DNA of 64,000 nucleotides, taken from positions 124,001 to 188,000 of the forward strand of contig JBCCOS010000006.1 in NCBI GenBank assembly GCA_039025235.1, given 5' to 3'. Shown piece by piece: positions 9,239 to 18,855 of this stretch. Every line of letters begins with the position of its first letter. Positions within the stretch are counted from its first letter, which is position 1. Made by a program: the position numbers and the translations under genes. The notes under the pieces were generated by a model that was not told the origin of the DNA, searched no databases, and was given only the letters and a program-made list of their open reading frames with translations. The DNA comes from MED-G105 sp039025235. Its GTDB lineage: Bacteria > Pseudomonadota > Alphaproteobacteria > Caulobacterales > Parvularculaceae.

Positions 9239-10078
9239 CTAAGCCAGGTGAGATTTTAGCTCGTTTAGATGTGGTCTCTCGGCACCATCATCCGTTGTTG
9301 CAATGACATCTTCGCTTATTCGACGCGTTGTTGGGGGGAATTGATTGAGCGATTTTGTGATTCGACGGTCTGCTACGGTTCCGAGTACGACGGTCAAAAG
9401 CGTTGACACTAACGGAACCACCAATCCGGCCAATGACAGTCCAAATAATTTCAAAGCTGTAACCGAGCACAATAAGCAGCCAGGCCCGAGAAGAGCCAAT
9501 GCCGCCAGCCGATGTGATGTATGACTCATCCCGGCCAAGAACAGCGAACAGACACAAACGAGCATCATTATTGTTGGATTAATGAACACATTCACGTTGG
9601 CATCGCTGGTGGGTAAAAAAAGGATAATCCCACTACCAATGCTGGTACTTATGGCGGCAAGTGTGGCGCAATAATCTGAACGCCAACGGAAGGGGCGTGC
9701 TGCGCTCGCACCGCCACTGCGAAAGTCTCGTCGAAGCCTTTCGCTGACAAAAAGCGGTAAGCCAAACAACATAACCCACACCGCCGTGCGCGCTGGGTCG
9801 GAGGCGCTAAGCATTACTGCGGCAAAAACCACAAGGCCAGTCAGCAATCCTACGCCAGATGCGCTATTGCGAGATAGCTCATCAATTAACTGAAGTTCAG
9901 CTGCGCGAGAAAAAGTGCCTCTTTTCTTACTAAAAGCTCGAGGTGCGAGATTTTGAAGTGTATCTTGTAATTCCGTAACCGATTTGTCAGCAAACTTGCT
10001 GTTTTCATTGTGCGTTAGGATATTTTTTTGGTCTTCAGCTTGACCTTGAGTGTCATTTTTTGAAGTAGAAACGGACAC
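9239..10078 (-). CDS. Unknown multi-pass membrane protein
   Basis: I do not recognise this family. With the GTG start at 10078 it has 279 residues; AGGAG lies 5 nt upstream, which is better than the upstream ATG at 10141 that would add 21 residues. The N-terminal 70 residues are polar and rich in Ser, Asn, Glu and Lys. About six hydrophobic segments then follow, including GVGLLTGLVVFAAVMLS, TAVWVMLFGLPLFV, IMMLVCVCSLFLAGM and LAGLVVPLVSTLLTVVLGTV. The final 45 residues are polar. This resembles the membrane sensor part found in front of signalling domains, but no output domain is present. It is followed by a repeat element and gdhZ. The gap to the upstream cupin gene is 168 bp, so it may have its own promoter. 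Confidence 0.6.
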   Translation of the reverse strand: MSVSTSKNDTQGQAEDQKNILTHNENSKFADKSVTELQDTLQNLAPRAFSKKRGTFSRAAELQLIDELSRNSASGVGLLTGLVVFAAVMLSASDPARTAVWVMLFGLPLFVSERLRRDFRSGGASAARPFRWRSDYCATLAAISTSIGSGIILFLPTSDANVNVFINPTIMMLVCVCSLFLAGMSHTSHRLAALALLGPGCLLCSVTALKLFGLSLAGLVVPLVSTLLTVVLGTVADRRITKSLNQFPPTTRRISEDVIATTDDGAERPHLNELKSHLA

Positions 10079-10245
10079 AAGCACTCCTAAATTACCGACG
10101 AACAAAGACGTGATGGGAACCGATAAAGTCTTTACAAACACTTACTACATCTAAATGCCTGCTCTGATTTGTATCGCTTTTGCAAGTTATTGATTGATCA
10201 CCAAGAACTCATATTTCTGAATTGCAAGACGCGAGAGCTAATGAT

Positions 10246-10746
10246 TTAAGACTTGCCTCGCGCAATTGGACCACTTTTCGGGGACGGAGCCCAATTGGGC
10301 TCCGCCATTTCAAAGTGTTTAAAGTCAAAAGCTGGGGCCACGGTACATCCAACAAGTGACCAACGACCGAGTGATTCTGCCGTTTGCCATGAGTTTGCCG
10401 GGACTACAGCTTGCGGGCGTTCGCCAGCTGAAATATTCTTTCCTAGCCGAAAACCTTGCGCATCGATTCCGTTATCTGAAATCGTCAGCGCCATCGGCCC
10501 CCCGGCATAATGGTGCCAAATCTCAGCAGCATCAATACGGTGCCAATGGGAATATTCGCCTGCGGCGAGCAGGTAGTATATCGCCGTTGACGCGCCACGG
10601 GTCGTTCCCGCAGGTGCTGTATCGCGAAAAGTCTCCAGAAAATGTCCGCCTTCTGGATGGGGATTAAGGCCAAGCAGTCGTATTACTTCTTGTGCGGAAA
10701 GACTATCGACTGTTGGCACTGTATTCAGAGGGTCCCGTTCGCCCAT
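10246..10746 (-). CDS. Cupin family protein (DUF985)
   Basis: A 166-residue single-domain cupin. Family hallmarks are LLGLNPHPEGGHFLETFRD near the N-terminus, then STAIYYLL, SHWHRIDAAEIWHHYAG and the C-terminal WSLVGCTVAPAFDFKHFEMA. The His residues of HWHRIDAAEIWHHY sit where cupins place metal ligands. DUF985 proteins are widespread small cytoplasmic beta-barrels without an agreed reaction; links to sugar-phosphate epimerase or isomerase chemistry are only suggestive. The upstream region lacks a clear Shine-Dalgarno sequence. The gene stands alone, with modest gaps on both sides, and its neighbours give no functional hint. Confidence 0.85.
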   Translation of the reverse strand: MGERDPLNTVPTVDSLSAQEVIRLLGLNPHPEGGHFLETFRDTAPAGTTRGASTAIYYLLAAGEYSHWHRIDAAEIWHHYAGGPMALTISDNGIDAQGFRLGKNISAGERPQAVVPANSWQTAESLGRWSLVGCTVAPAFDFKHFEMAEPNWAPSPKSGPIARGKS

Positions 10747-10818
10747 TTAAAGTACAAAAAATTAGAAATGGCATGTATGCAGATGAAGCATTGTCAAAAT
10801 TAATCCGTGAGCCCTCAG

Positions 10819-11538
10819 TCAATTAGGTGTATCAACTTGTTCGTATCGAGCGCGTATCTCAATCCCCCCTTGAATTAGTTCACCTCGGATCACAAGCGCA
10901 TCAAGGTTTTCTGGTTCCCGCTTCAAGGCTTGGACAATATCTTCGGCTGCCTGACGATTTTTTCCTAGCGCCCGATGTGCAGTGGCGCGAAGAATAAAAC
11001 CTTCTGTATTGATAAGACCGGCTTCGATTGATTTACCGACCGCGTTGACAACAGCTTCCCATTGTTCGTTTGCGGCATAAACTTTTGCAGCGACAAGATG
11101 TAGGTCGCTAAGGTCTGGAGAGATGTTTAATGCACTTTTAAGTGATAAAAGTGCTTCCTTTGCTTTATTCGCATCAAGAAAGGAAAGAGCGGCGGATGCA
11201 TAAACGCGCGATTTTGTCTCGTCGCTTCCGGCATTTGGCATTTCTGCAAGTTCGGTAAAGCGCACGGCTGCCAGTTTTGGAAACCCAGCGGCAAAGTCAC
11301 CGATTGCGAGGCAGTATTGTGCGGGAGGACCGCCGCCGTCATTAAGCCATTGGCGTGCTGATCGCCGACCCGTTTCGACGTCTGCGCTTATGCCTGAAAC
11401 ACATGCGGTAAACTCCGGATCGATACCGCTATAAGCGGCACGACCGAGAGAATTGATCCGTTGATTGACGAGTTCTGTGACAGCGGGAAGGGTCTCTGGC
11501 GCTAAAACAGATATTGTCGCTAGAATAATTGAAACCAT
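10819..11538 (-). CDS. TPR-repeat protein, probably exported
   Basis: A 239-residue protein whose C-terminal half is built of about four TPR-like helical pairs, including AALSFLDANKAKEALLSLKSAL, VAAKVYAANEQWEAVVNAVGKSI, ATAHRALGKNRQAAEDIVQAL and LDALVIRGELI, each split here for clarity. The first 20 residues (MVSIILATISVLAPETLPA) are hydrophobic and short of charge, compatible with a signal peptide, though a positive N-region is lacking. The N-terminal part contains CVSGISADVETGRRSARQWL, and two Cys residues (in CVSG and YCLAIG) could pair if exported. TPR proteins act as scaffolds, and the partner is unknown. It is followed by the cupin gene after 72 bp and preceded by a repeat element. Confidence 0.75.
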   Translation of the reverse strand: MVSIILATISVLAPETLPAVTELVNQRINSLGRAAYSGIDPEFTACVSGISADVETGRRSARQWLNDGGGPPAQYCLAIGDFAAGFPKLAAVRFTELAEMPNAGSDETKSRVYASAALSFLDANKAKEALLSLKSALNISPDLSDLHLVAAKVYAANEQWEAVVNAVGKSIEAGLINTEGFILRATAHRALGKNRQAAEDIVQALKREPENLDALVIRGELIQGGIEIRARYEQVDTPN

Positions 11539-11629
11539 CGAAAAGACCTGACGTCAGTTGAAAGCGTCAAGCGCGAACAACGCTTCAACACAGCCAGACT
11601 CTAGCGTAAATTCGGGTAACATCAATTCC

Positions 11630-11746
11630 TAAAGCTTCGTCACGTCAACTAGAATTGGAACGATGTTTTAAATGTTTGTTCTCATGGGGTTGTGCCAGTA
11701 CCAAACAAGCGGCCAACTGCACAAACTTGGCATGAAAACGCTTTTA
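11630..11746. repeat. Diverged hairpin plus tail repeat between divL and the TPR gene
   Basis: The hairpin half reads TAAAGCTTCGT, then TAGAATTGGAACGATGTTTT; the arms pair with two mismatches. The tail is recognisable as CCAACTGCACAAACTTGGC followed by AAAACGCTTTT. It sits immediately downstream of the divL stop, on the 3' side of that gene. It is a decayed member of the same family as the copies at 8939 and 57296. Confidence 0.6.
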
Positions 11747-11805
11747 AGCCGCATAGATTCAAAACTACGAAGTCTTTTCTGATAAGCATTTCCAGCTCGA
11801 GCGGG

Positions 11806-14799
11806 CTACTCTGCGGCTCTTGCCTTGCGTTTTAGTCGGGTGGGAACCGTATCGCCTTTGGTGTTTTTCTCGCCTGGGTCCGTGTTGCCTATTTTCGCCG
11901 TGGATAATGATCGAGCATTTGGTTTTAGGATTGATAGGGCTGTATTATTCTTTTCGCTATCCTGTGGCGCTTCGGGACTTGAAGTGGCATTGTTGAATGC
12001 CTCATTCTCGGGGGTGGTCGACGTGGCTATTGATGCAGGCAGGAAGCACGTAACGCGTGTACCCTTTCCTGGCATTGACTCCATATGCACCCAACCCCCA
12101 TGCAAGCTGATAAAGCGCTGCACCAAGGCAAGGCCAAGACCTGCGCCGGATGATGGGCCGCTAGATTCAAATGGATCAAAGGCCTTTGCCTGATCTTCTG
12201 TCGATACGCCTCTGCCAGAGTCTTCTACGGTGATCCGCATCAAATCTTGAACCCGCTCTGCATTAATGTTGACCGTTCCACCAGCGCCAGTATACGCGAA
12301 CGCATTGGAGAGAAGGTTAAATAGAACTTGCTTCAATCGTCGCTCATCTGCCGAGATTGAACCAATATCCCTCGGGCAATTAACCTTCAATTCTACCTGC
12401 GTGTCTTCGGCCTTGAGCGCCGCATAGGCTGCTGCATTGGTAAGGAGGTTCTTGATATCAACAGACTGGCGTTCAAGCGTCATCTTGCCAGCGTCAATGG
12501 CTGCTAAATCCATGATATCCGCGATCAGATCCTTTAATGAGTAAGCAGCCGTTAGTACACTCGATACATAGTCTTTCTGACGCTCGTTCAGGACGCCAAA
12601 CATTTGTCCATCGATCATCTCTGAAAAACCAATGATCGTATTTAAGGGCGTGCGTAATTGATAAGAAACATGGTCTACAAACTTCGATTTTTGCCGGTCG
12701 ATTTCCTCAAGGAATGCATTTCTTTCCTGCAGTTCCTTTTCCCGTTCCCGGCTATCAGTGACGTCTAAAAAGTGGATGAGTGTTGCCCCATCAGGGAGTG
12801 GTTCGGTGCCGAATGCAAAAGTGCGACCGTCGCCAAGCGAGAGGAATGCCTCTTTGAGAGACGTACGATCTTCACTGCGCATCGACGTTATCCGGTTTCT
12901 TACCATTGATAAGGTCTCACGACCATCAGTGATTCGTGCACCGATCGTACCTAAGATTTTCTCGATATGAGGGTGATTTTCAAGAAGCGCCTTATCGAGG
13001 CTCCAAAGTTCTTTGAAGGCATCATTGTACAGCTTTAAACGCCCATCGGCCCCAAATGTTGCGACCCCCTCCGATAAATTATTCAATGTTGCTCTTTGTA
13101 CTTTGATTTGTGTGTTGTGCAGGGTCTCAAATTTTAGTCGCTCAGTAATGTCTTCAAACACTAAGACAACGCCGCCTAGCGGGTGATGCGCCCTTGCGAC
13201 ACGCATCGTTCGTCCATTTGGTAGGGCCCATACGTCGTCTGGCGCTGCACCCGTTCTTGAGTTGCCGGCGGTCTGTACTTCATCAGTGTAGAGGGCAAGT
13301 TGTTCCGATCGCCATAGCCGATAGTTTGGGTGCTCTGGTAGGCGGCCTGAATTGCGGAGTTTATCCAGTATTTCACCGTGACTTGGACGGGCATCTAATT
13401 CAGCTGTCTCAAAGCCCCATAGGGATCGGAATGCCGAATTGTAGTAGGATAATTCTTGATTAACCCCAAAGATAGCGACCGCTGTTGGAATTTGATCAAG
13501 CGTTCTCTTATTCGATTCTAAATGTCGACCGAGGTCACTTTTGGTTTTTTCAAGCTCAGTAACGTCAATCGCAAAGCCAGAAACACCAGCACCCGCACCG
13601 TCATGTGCTGGAGTTTCCGTAATCTCCATAATCCGGCGGTCGCCGCGCACATTTACCGCAATTCTGGCTGTTTGCGGTTTCTTTTCTTTAGCGGCTTTTG
13701 TTGCAAGGCGTCGTGCGGCAGAATCTAATTCAATTTGATCCTTATACACTAACGCTGCAGTCGTTGCTTCGACAGTCTCAACATAAGACGGGTTTGCCCA
13801 AACAATTTTAAGGTCAGGGCCACGGCGCCATGCCGGAACGGGTGCGGTTTCTAGTTGGACGAATGCGCTATGGAGGTCGGCAGCGTCATGGCGCACACGA
13901 TTCACCATGCCGCCGTCTTCGGTCATTGCGGCAATTGGATCCGTTAGCCATAGAGCAGCTTGGCCACCGGCTATTCGACCTTCTACGTCAATCGTTCGGC
14001 CTTCGAATGTTACAACGGCACCGGAAAAAGCCAGACCATGCATGCGCAAATCCGCAACACATTCCTTCAAGGTTGTTGGGGTCGCCTCAGCGTTTTCGTC
14101 TTTAAGTGTCAAATTGCCTAGGGCATTGAGCAGGCGATCGACCGGTGTTTCTGGATTTGAGGGGCTCCCATTGTTGCCTTCTAATGCGTCATCGCTTTTG
14201 GAATTTTTGTCCGCAGACCCCGGCTCTTTATGCACGGCAGAGGCGAACGACATGAGGGAGGCGAGTGCTGCCGGGCCACCGAGAATGCGTGGTTTGCCCC
14301 AACCTTTACGAGCGTCGGTTTCACTTTCGTCCCACACCAAAATAAGCCCGCGATGGGCAGAGAGAACGGCTTCAGATTTCTCCAATCGCGCTTCCATATC
14401 GGCTAAACGCTTGGTCCATGAAAGCGCTGCTTTGTTTCGCGCGCTAACCGCATGAAGTCCCCACGCAATTGCGGCAATAGAAAGCGCGCCTGCGCATCCC
14501 GTGCCGATAACGAAGGGATCACCTAGAGCCTGCAACAGTGTTAACCCTTCTGGCAATTGACTGACGGACGATGAAATGGCTGGGTCCTGCATCGCAGCGA
14601 CCGGACGAGTTGCCAACAGGAGGGGTAATATTAAAAATCTAAATGGCAATGATTTGAATGACTTGTGATTGTCTTTTGGCGCTTTTGTTAAAGATAGAGA
14701 AACGTAAAGTAAGGCCCGGTGCAGATTGCGGTCATCAACGAATAGACATCCGCGCCGCCATTCCCGAAAATTACGAGAGCGTCGTCTTCTAAAACCCAT
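11806..14799 (-). CDS. divL: DivL-like PAS-domain histidine pseudokinase (Tyr in place of phospho-His)
   Basis: About 997 residues. A hydrophobic stretch lies near residues 51-69 and a membrane helix near 95-118. Several PAS domains follow, for example LDQIPTAVAIFGVNQELSYY and LNNLSEGVATFGADGRLKLY, then a DHp domain and a complete-looking HATPase with DSGRGVS and GAGLGLALV. The H-box reads FVDHVSYQLRTPLN, so Tyr713 stands where kinases have His. This substitution is the mark of DivL, the essential Caulobacter cell-cycle protein that binds DivK and controls CckA and CtrA. Start uncertain: TTG at 14808, ATG at 14799, or TTG at 14649, which would put the hydrophobic segment at the very N-terminus. 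The C-terminal 70 residues are polar and low in complexity. Orthology is inferred from the Tyr and the domain layout. Confidence 0.82.
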   Translation of the reverse strand: MGFRRRRSRNFREWRRGCLFVDDRNLHRALLYVSLSLTKAPKDNHKSFKSLPFRFLILPLLLATRPVAAMQDPAISSSVSQLPEGLTLLQALGDPFVIGTGCAGALSIAAIAWGLHAVSARNKAALSWTKRLADMEARLEKSEAVLSAHRGLILVWDESETDARKGWGKPRILGGPAALASLMSFASAVHKEPGSADKNSKSDDALEGNNGSPSNPETPVDRLLNALGNLTLKDENAEATPTTLKECVADLRMHGLAFSGAVVTFEGRTIDVEGRIAGGQAALWLTDPIAAMTEDGGMVNRVRHDAADLHSAFVQLETAPVPAWRRGPDLKIVWANPSYVETVEATTAALVYKDQIELDSAARRLATKAAKEKKPQTARIAVNVRGDRRIMEITETPAHDGAGAGVSGFAIDVTELEKTKSDLGRHLESNKRTLDQIPTAVAIFGVNQELSYYNSAFRSLWGFETAELDARPSHGEILDKLRNSGRLPEHPNYRLWRSEQLALYTDEVQTAGNSRTGAAPDDVWALPNGRTMRVARAHHPLGGVVLVFEDITERLKFETLHNTQIKVQRATLNNLSEGVATFGADGRLKLYNDAFKELWSLDKALLENHPHIEKILGTIGARITDGRETLSMVRNRITSMRSEDRTSLKEAFLSLGDGRTFAFGTEPLPDGATLIHFLDVTDSREREKELQERNAFLEEIDRQKSKFVDHVSYQLRTPLNTIIGFSEMIDGQMFGVLNERQKDYVSSVLTAAYSLKDLIADIMDLAAIDAGKMTLERQSVDIKNLLTNAAAYAALKAEDTQVELKVNCPRDIGSISADERRLKQVLFNLLSNAFAYTGAGGTVNINAERVQDLMRITVEDSGRGVSTEDQAKAFDPFESSGPSSGAGLGLALVQRFISLHGGWVHMESMPGKGTRVTCFLPASIATSTTPENEAFNNATSSPEAPQDSEKNNTALSILKPNARSLSTAKIGNTDPGEKNTKGDTVPTRLKRKARAAE

Positions 14800-15058
14800 C
14801 GGTTCCAACCTATTCGCACAATTTTTTTCTTGTACGATCCCAAATTGTTCACGCCGACGTTGTCGGTTAGAACACCAAATTATTTAGGTGATGAACGAAA
14901 ATTCCGTTGCAAATTAATGGGCTAACAGAAAACTCAATAAAACTGCTTGAACTTTTTATACGCGAAAACACCACCTATGCTTTATATATTCTGGTGCTTC
15001 GCGCATTAGCGCCATAGCTGTGAAGACTTTTTAATTCGGGTTTTTCATCAATGGCGTA

Positions 15059-17092
15059 CTAATTCTTGCCTTCGTCATTTTCTTTTTTGACAGCTCGGTC
15101 AAAAAGCCCCCTGACGATTGCGCCTGCTTGTTCTTTTGTGCTTGAGGCATTTTCAATCCCTTCGTCTTGGTTGTTCGTGTTGTCACCCAAAACGCGATCC
15201 AGAAGTTTTCGTCCTCTGTTTTCGATTTCTCCCCTCAACAGGCTCTCATAATCGACAGCAACCGTCGGACTGGAGAATGTCCCTCCAACTTTAACAGGGA
15301 CGCTGAATCTTTGCTTTTGGCGATCCAAGCTGGTGGCGACAACGGGCGCAAGGTTTATTGCGATTTCCTGACCAGGAAGATTGACATTTCCTCGGCCTGA
15401 CATTTCAAAAAAGGGACCTTCCATTGAGATTGTTGGGGCTGAGACGGCGCCATTATTAATCGTAAAGTTCGATAAGAACTTGGAGAAATCGGTTTGTTCC
15501 GCAGGGCGCCGTGCTTCGTTGATGGCAGAAGAAAGAGCTGCTGGATTTCCTCCACCCTCGTAAACTGTTCGCGCGGCGTTGACGAGTTTAACGATATTAA
15601 ATCCCTTGATTGCCCCATCACTTAAGTCAAAGCCGCCTTTACCATCGAGCGATCGCATTATTGCCGCTTGGGATACGCCAGACGCTGAAAACTCAAAACG
15701 CATTGCACCAAGACCTAGCAGCTTGTCGTGTTTGAGAAAGTCTCTTGAAAAAGGCTGCGCTTGGACGGACCGGAAATCAAAATAACCCGCGAAAGACGGA
15801 ATGTTCTTTCGAGCATTCACAACAAGGCGGCCGGATCCGCCTCCACCATATACCTGTAATTGCGGAATATCCGCCGAGAGACGTCCATTCTGAATGACTA
15901 GTTTAAGTCGGGCTTCGTCAGTGGAGATATCATTGAGAAGAATTTCCTTCGCACTCAGGTCAATGTCAGCGTCAATATTCCGTAGGCTTGCGAGATCCAA
16001 TTTTTCTTCAGACCATGCCGGAAAACCTTCTGGGTTCTCCTCTGGCGCCGGCAAGTAAGGGCGAAGATCCAAAGACGGAGACGAAAGAGCGCCTGTCGCT
16101 TTGGGTTTTTCTCCGGCCCAATCCAAATTTAAGTCCCCTGCCGCTTCTATTGCATCAAACTTAATTTCCGCTTGTTGAAGGCGGATGGTAGTTTCGTTGC
16201 CGTCAACTTTGCCTTTTGCGCTGAAAGAATCGAAACCGGGTGCGTCCTGCATTTCCGTTCCCATAAGACCGGCAAGCCGCTTCAGGTCTGGCGCATCAAA
16301 TGAGATGGGCCCTGAGTACTTTAAAGCGTCCGCCATGGTGACCGATAGATCGGCCCCAAGCGATGCATTGTCGAGTTCGGCCTCTAATTTTAAATCCGCA
16401 GGTTCTGATTTTCTTAGGGCATCAATCGTTGTCAGGATTAAGGATAAGCGCGTTGGGGCGCCCTGGAATAACATTGTTCCGTTGGCTTCAAGCGGCTCTG
16501 AAAACCGTTCCAATTTCAAATCAAGATTGATCTGTTCGACGTTAAACTCTGATCCTGCGATGGCATCCGAGTAGCGGGCAGACCCATTGACAATCCGAAC
16601 ATCCCCTAATCGAACATCTGATACGATGTCCCCATTGGTGCCCGAAGCCTCGGAGGCTGGGGAATCAGAAGAGTTGGTGTTATCGTTTGATGGTGTGCCG
16701 TTATTTGTTGTTGACGCCCAGTTCGCAATTCCGTCCGCTCGCCGCTGCAGATTGATTTTTGGTTCTTCGATAACAAACTTTTGTATTTCAACGCGGCGCG
16801 CTAACAACGGGAAGGCTTTTACGCCGATCTCAGCTTTTTTCGCGGATAGAAGGGGCCCTCCGTCAAACCCTTCAGCGTTCTCGACCATAATATCAGAGAT
16901 AGAGAATGCTGTTGTCGGCAAGAATCGTATTTTAATATCATTTCCAAACCGAATAGGTCTCCCGGCGGCCTCGCTTGCTTGAGTTTCAAGTGCTGGCTTA
17001 TAGGCATCAATCGGAACGACCATCGGAGCGAGGATGGCGATTAAAAGAACAAGTCCTATTAAAGCGACGACGGCGGCGAGAAAACGTGCCAT
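15059..17092 (-). CDS. AsmA family protein
   Basis: A 677-residue protein of the AsmA/TamB-like group, predicted to be anchored in the inner membrane and to extend through the periplasm. AsmA-like proteins are implicated in lipid transport to, or homeostasis of, the outer membrane. Residues 1-25 (ARFLAAVVALIGLVLLIAI) form the anchor. The classic N-terminal pattern follows: KPALETQASEAAGRPIRFGN, then LPTTAFSISDIMVENAEGF and KAEIGVKAFPLLARRVEIQK. A Ser/Thr/Asn-rich linker lies around residues 127-150. The C-terminal AsmA_2-like region includes FEFSASGVSQAAIMRSLDGK and GGTFSSPTVAVDYESLLRGE. Divergent from recA across a 329-bp gap. Confidence 0.9.
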   Translation of the reverse strand: MARFLAAVVALIGLVLLIAILAPMVVPIDAYKPALETQASEAAGRPIRFGNDIKIRFLPTTAFSISDIMVENAEGFDGGPLLSAKKAEIGVKAFPLLARRVEIQKFVIEEPKINLQRRADGIANWASTTNNGTPSNDNTNSSDSPASEASGTNGDIVSDVRLGDVRIVNGSARYSDAIAGSEFNVEQINLDLKLERFSEPLEANGTMLFQGAPTRLSLILTTIDALRKSEPADLKLEAELDNASLGADLSVTMADALKYSGPISFDAPDLKRLAGLMGTEMQDAPGFDSFSAKGKVDGNETTIRLQQAEIKFDAIEAAGDLNLDWAGEKPKATGALSSPSLDLRPYLPAPEENPEGFPAWSEEKLDLASLRNIDADIDLSAKEILLNDISTDEARLKLVIQNGRLSADIPQLQVYGGGGSGRLVVNARKNIPSFAGYFDFRSVQAQPFSRDFLKHDKLLGLGAMRFEFSASGVSQAAIMRSLDGKGGFDLSDGAIKGFNIVKLVNAARTVYEGGGNPAALSSAINEARRPAEQTDFSKFLSNFTINNGAVSAPTISMEGPFFEMSGRGNVNLPGQEIAINLAPVVATSLDRQKQRFSVPVKVGGTFSSPTVAVDYESLLRGEIENRGRKLLDRVLGDNTNNQDEGIENASSTKEQAGAIVRGLFDRAVKKENDEGKN

Positions 17093-17421
17093 TGAGATCT
17101 CCCAAGTTGAGGTGAAGTCTTCTGATTAAGGGCTGTTCAAGTGGTATTGCAAATACGATGTTTTAAAAATCAAATATAATTCATCAATCATCGGTGGGGG
17201 GCAATCGACGTCATCTTCGTGGGGAGAGGAAATATGGTGCCGCTGCGTTAGGGTGCGTTTGGATACAAAAATAGAACAAATGTGATAAATTAAATAAAAT
17301 CATCGCTCTATATGGTTTGCAAAATTAGAACATTAGTGGTACATATCATTTTTACAGCATAACGTGCTTTAAATATTGACGGCCACTGACCGTTTAGTGC
17401 AACCGAAATTAAGAGGAAAAG
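17093..17421. other. Intergenic region between divergent AsmA and recA genes
   Basis: A 329-bp A+T-rich region without a supported gene. It should hold the promoters of both genes. At 17135-17150 it carries TTCAAGTGGTATTG, a sequence also present at about 55993 upstream of crtY and probably a diverged fragment of the repeat family hairpin. An imperfect SOS-like site lies at 17328-17342 (separate entry). No full repeat element is present. Confidence 0.5.
17328..17342. promoter_or_regulatory. Possible imperfect LexA (SOS) box upstream of recA
   Basis: GAAC, 7 nt, then GTAC. This matches the alphaproteobacterial LexA pattern (GTTC-N7-GTTC, read as GAAC-N7-GAAC on the other strand) at seven of eight positions. 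It ends 79 nt before the recA start, a normal operator position. A second half-site GAAC occurs about 55 bp upstream without a matching partner. Weak call. Confidence 0.3.
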
Positions 17422-18495
17422 ATGACCAGCTTAAAATTAGTGGAGACTGGCGGCGTGGATAAAAGAAAAGCTCTTGATGCAGCGATCGGACAAATCGACA
17501 AAGCATTTGGCAAAGGTTCATTAATGCGTCTTGGTGACAGAGACGTTGTTGATATTGAAGCGATTTCTACTGGTTCCTTAGGGTTAGATATCGCGCTTGG
17601 TATCGGGGGGTTACCCAAGGGGCGGATCATAGAGATATATGGTCCGGAAAGTTCTGGGAAGACAACGCTTGCGCTCCATTGTGTTGCTGAAGCGCAGAAG
17701 GGGAGCGGGGTAGCTGCTTTTGTCGATGCTGAACATGCGCTTGATCCGGTTTATGCTCAGAAATTAGGTGTTGATCTTGACGAACTGCTTATCTCCCAGC
17801 CGGATACCGGTGAACAGGCACTTGAAATTGCTGACACATTGGTTCGATCTGGAGCAGTCGACGTTTTGGTGATTGATTCTGTTGCTGCGCTAACGCCGCG
17901 CGCGGAATTGGAAGGGGACATGGGGGATAGCCTGCCAGGTTTACAGGCCCGTTTGATGAGCCAGGCGTTACGGAAACTTACGGGGTCTATCTCTAAGTCG
18001 AACTGTTTGGTCATTTTTATAAATCAGATCCGCATGAAGATTGGTGTTATGTTCGGTTCTCCGGAAACTACGACGGGCGGAAATGCTTTAAAGTTCTATG
18101 CCTCGGTTCGGCTCGATATCCGTCGTATTGGAGCAATTAAAAACCGTGACGAGGTCGTGGGAAATGCGACCCGCGTGAAGGTCGTTAAGAACAAGGTCGC
18201 GCCGCCGTTTAAACAAGTCGAATTCGACATAATGTACGGCGAGGGCGTTTCTTATGTGGGCGAACTTGTTGATCTTGGCGTGCGTGCCGGTGTGATTGAA
18301 AAGTCTGGCTCTTGGTTTTCTTACGGAAGCGATCGCATTGGTCAGGGTCGGGAGAACGCTAAGCAATTTTTGAAGGATAACCCAGAAATTGCCGCTGAAA
18401 TCGATCACGCGGTTCGCGCTAATGCTGGGCTTGTTGCTTCTGAAATGCTGACCGGCGAAAATGAAGAGGATGACGCTGACGAAGCAACAGGTTGA
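17422..18495 (+). CDS. recA: Recombinase RecA
   Basis: A 357-residue RecA, the normal length. It forms ATP-dependent filaments on single-stranded DNA, catalyses strand exchange and stimulates LexA self-cleavage. Walker A is GPESSGKTT (from residue 74). VLVIDSVAALTPRAELEGD is the Walker B region and L1 follows. The L2 region includes MFGSPETTTGGNALKFYASV, and the acidic tail is ENEEDDADEATG. The ATG at 17422 is preceded by AGAGGAAAAG, a good ribosome binding site. alaS follows on the same strand after 719 bp, but no recX lies between them, unlike in enterobacteria. Confidence 0.99.
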   Translation: MTSLKLVETGGVDKRKALDAAIGQIDKAFGKGSLMRLGDRDVVDIEAISTGSLGLDIALGIGGLPKGRIIEIYGPESSGKTTLALHCVAEAQKGSGVAAFVDAEHALDPVYAQKLGVDLDELLISQPDTGEQALEIADTLVRSGAVDVLVIDSVAALTPRAELEGDMGDSLPGLQARLMSQALRKLTGSISKSNCLVIFINQIRMKIGVMFGSPETTTGGNALKFYASVRLDIRRIGAIKNRDEVVGNATRVKVVKNKVAPPFKQVEFDIMYGEGVSYVGELVDLGVRAGVIEKSGSWFSYGSDRIGQGRENAKQFLKDNPEIAAEIDHAVRANAGLVASEMLTGENEEDDADEATG

Positions 18496-18855
18496 TAGAG
18501 CACTGTTTTGAGACCAACGCAGCTTTAGATACGCGCAGCAGTTTTCTTCGATAAAGGGGTCAGCTTTGCTATGGAGGCTTTACGCCATATCAATTGGCTA
18601 TTCAGTAAGAAAAAGCGTCGTTACGTATTTCCCGTCAAAATGGTCACTGAATATAGTCGACAAAAATATGGTTGGCTTATTTAAATTATAGGCAACAGGG
18701 TCGAAGTTCGAGGTTTGTGGATTTCCTGATCAAGTGTTTTGAACTTATACTTGGCGTCGTATGAGGCTCTGAGATGGATCTCACTTTTTGTTCTTGGTTG
18801 GATTAATCTTGTATCGCGACGAACGGCATCTACAACAATAATATCCCCGATGCTG
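18496..18855. other. recA-alaS intergenic region, first part
   Basis: I see no supported gene in this stretch of the 719-bp gap. A 37-codon plus-strand frame at 18571-18684 has only a poorly spaced AAAGGGG upstream and matches no family I know. No recX-like sequence could be recognised in any frame. No obvious Rho-independent terminator follows recA. Confidence 0.4.

Noticed and set aside
18571..18684. A 37-codon frame between recA and alaS
   Set aside because: Poor ribosome-binding spacing, no recognisable sequence, and A+T-rich surroundings.
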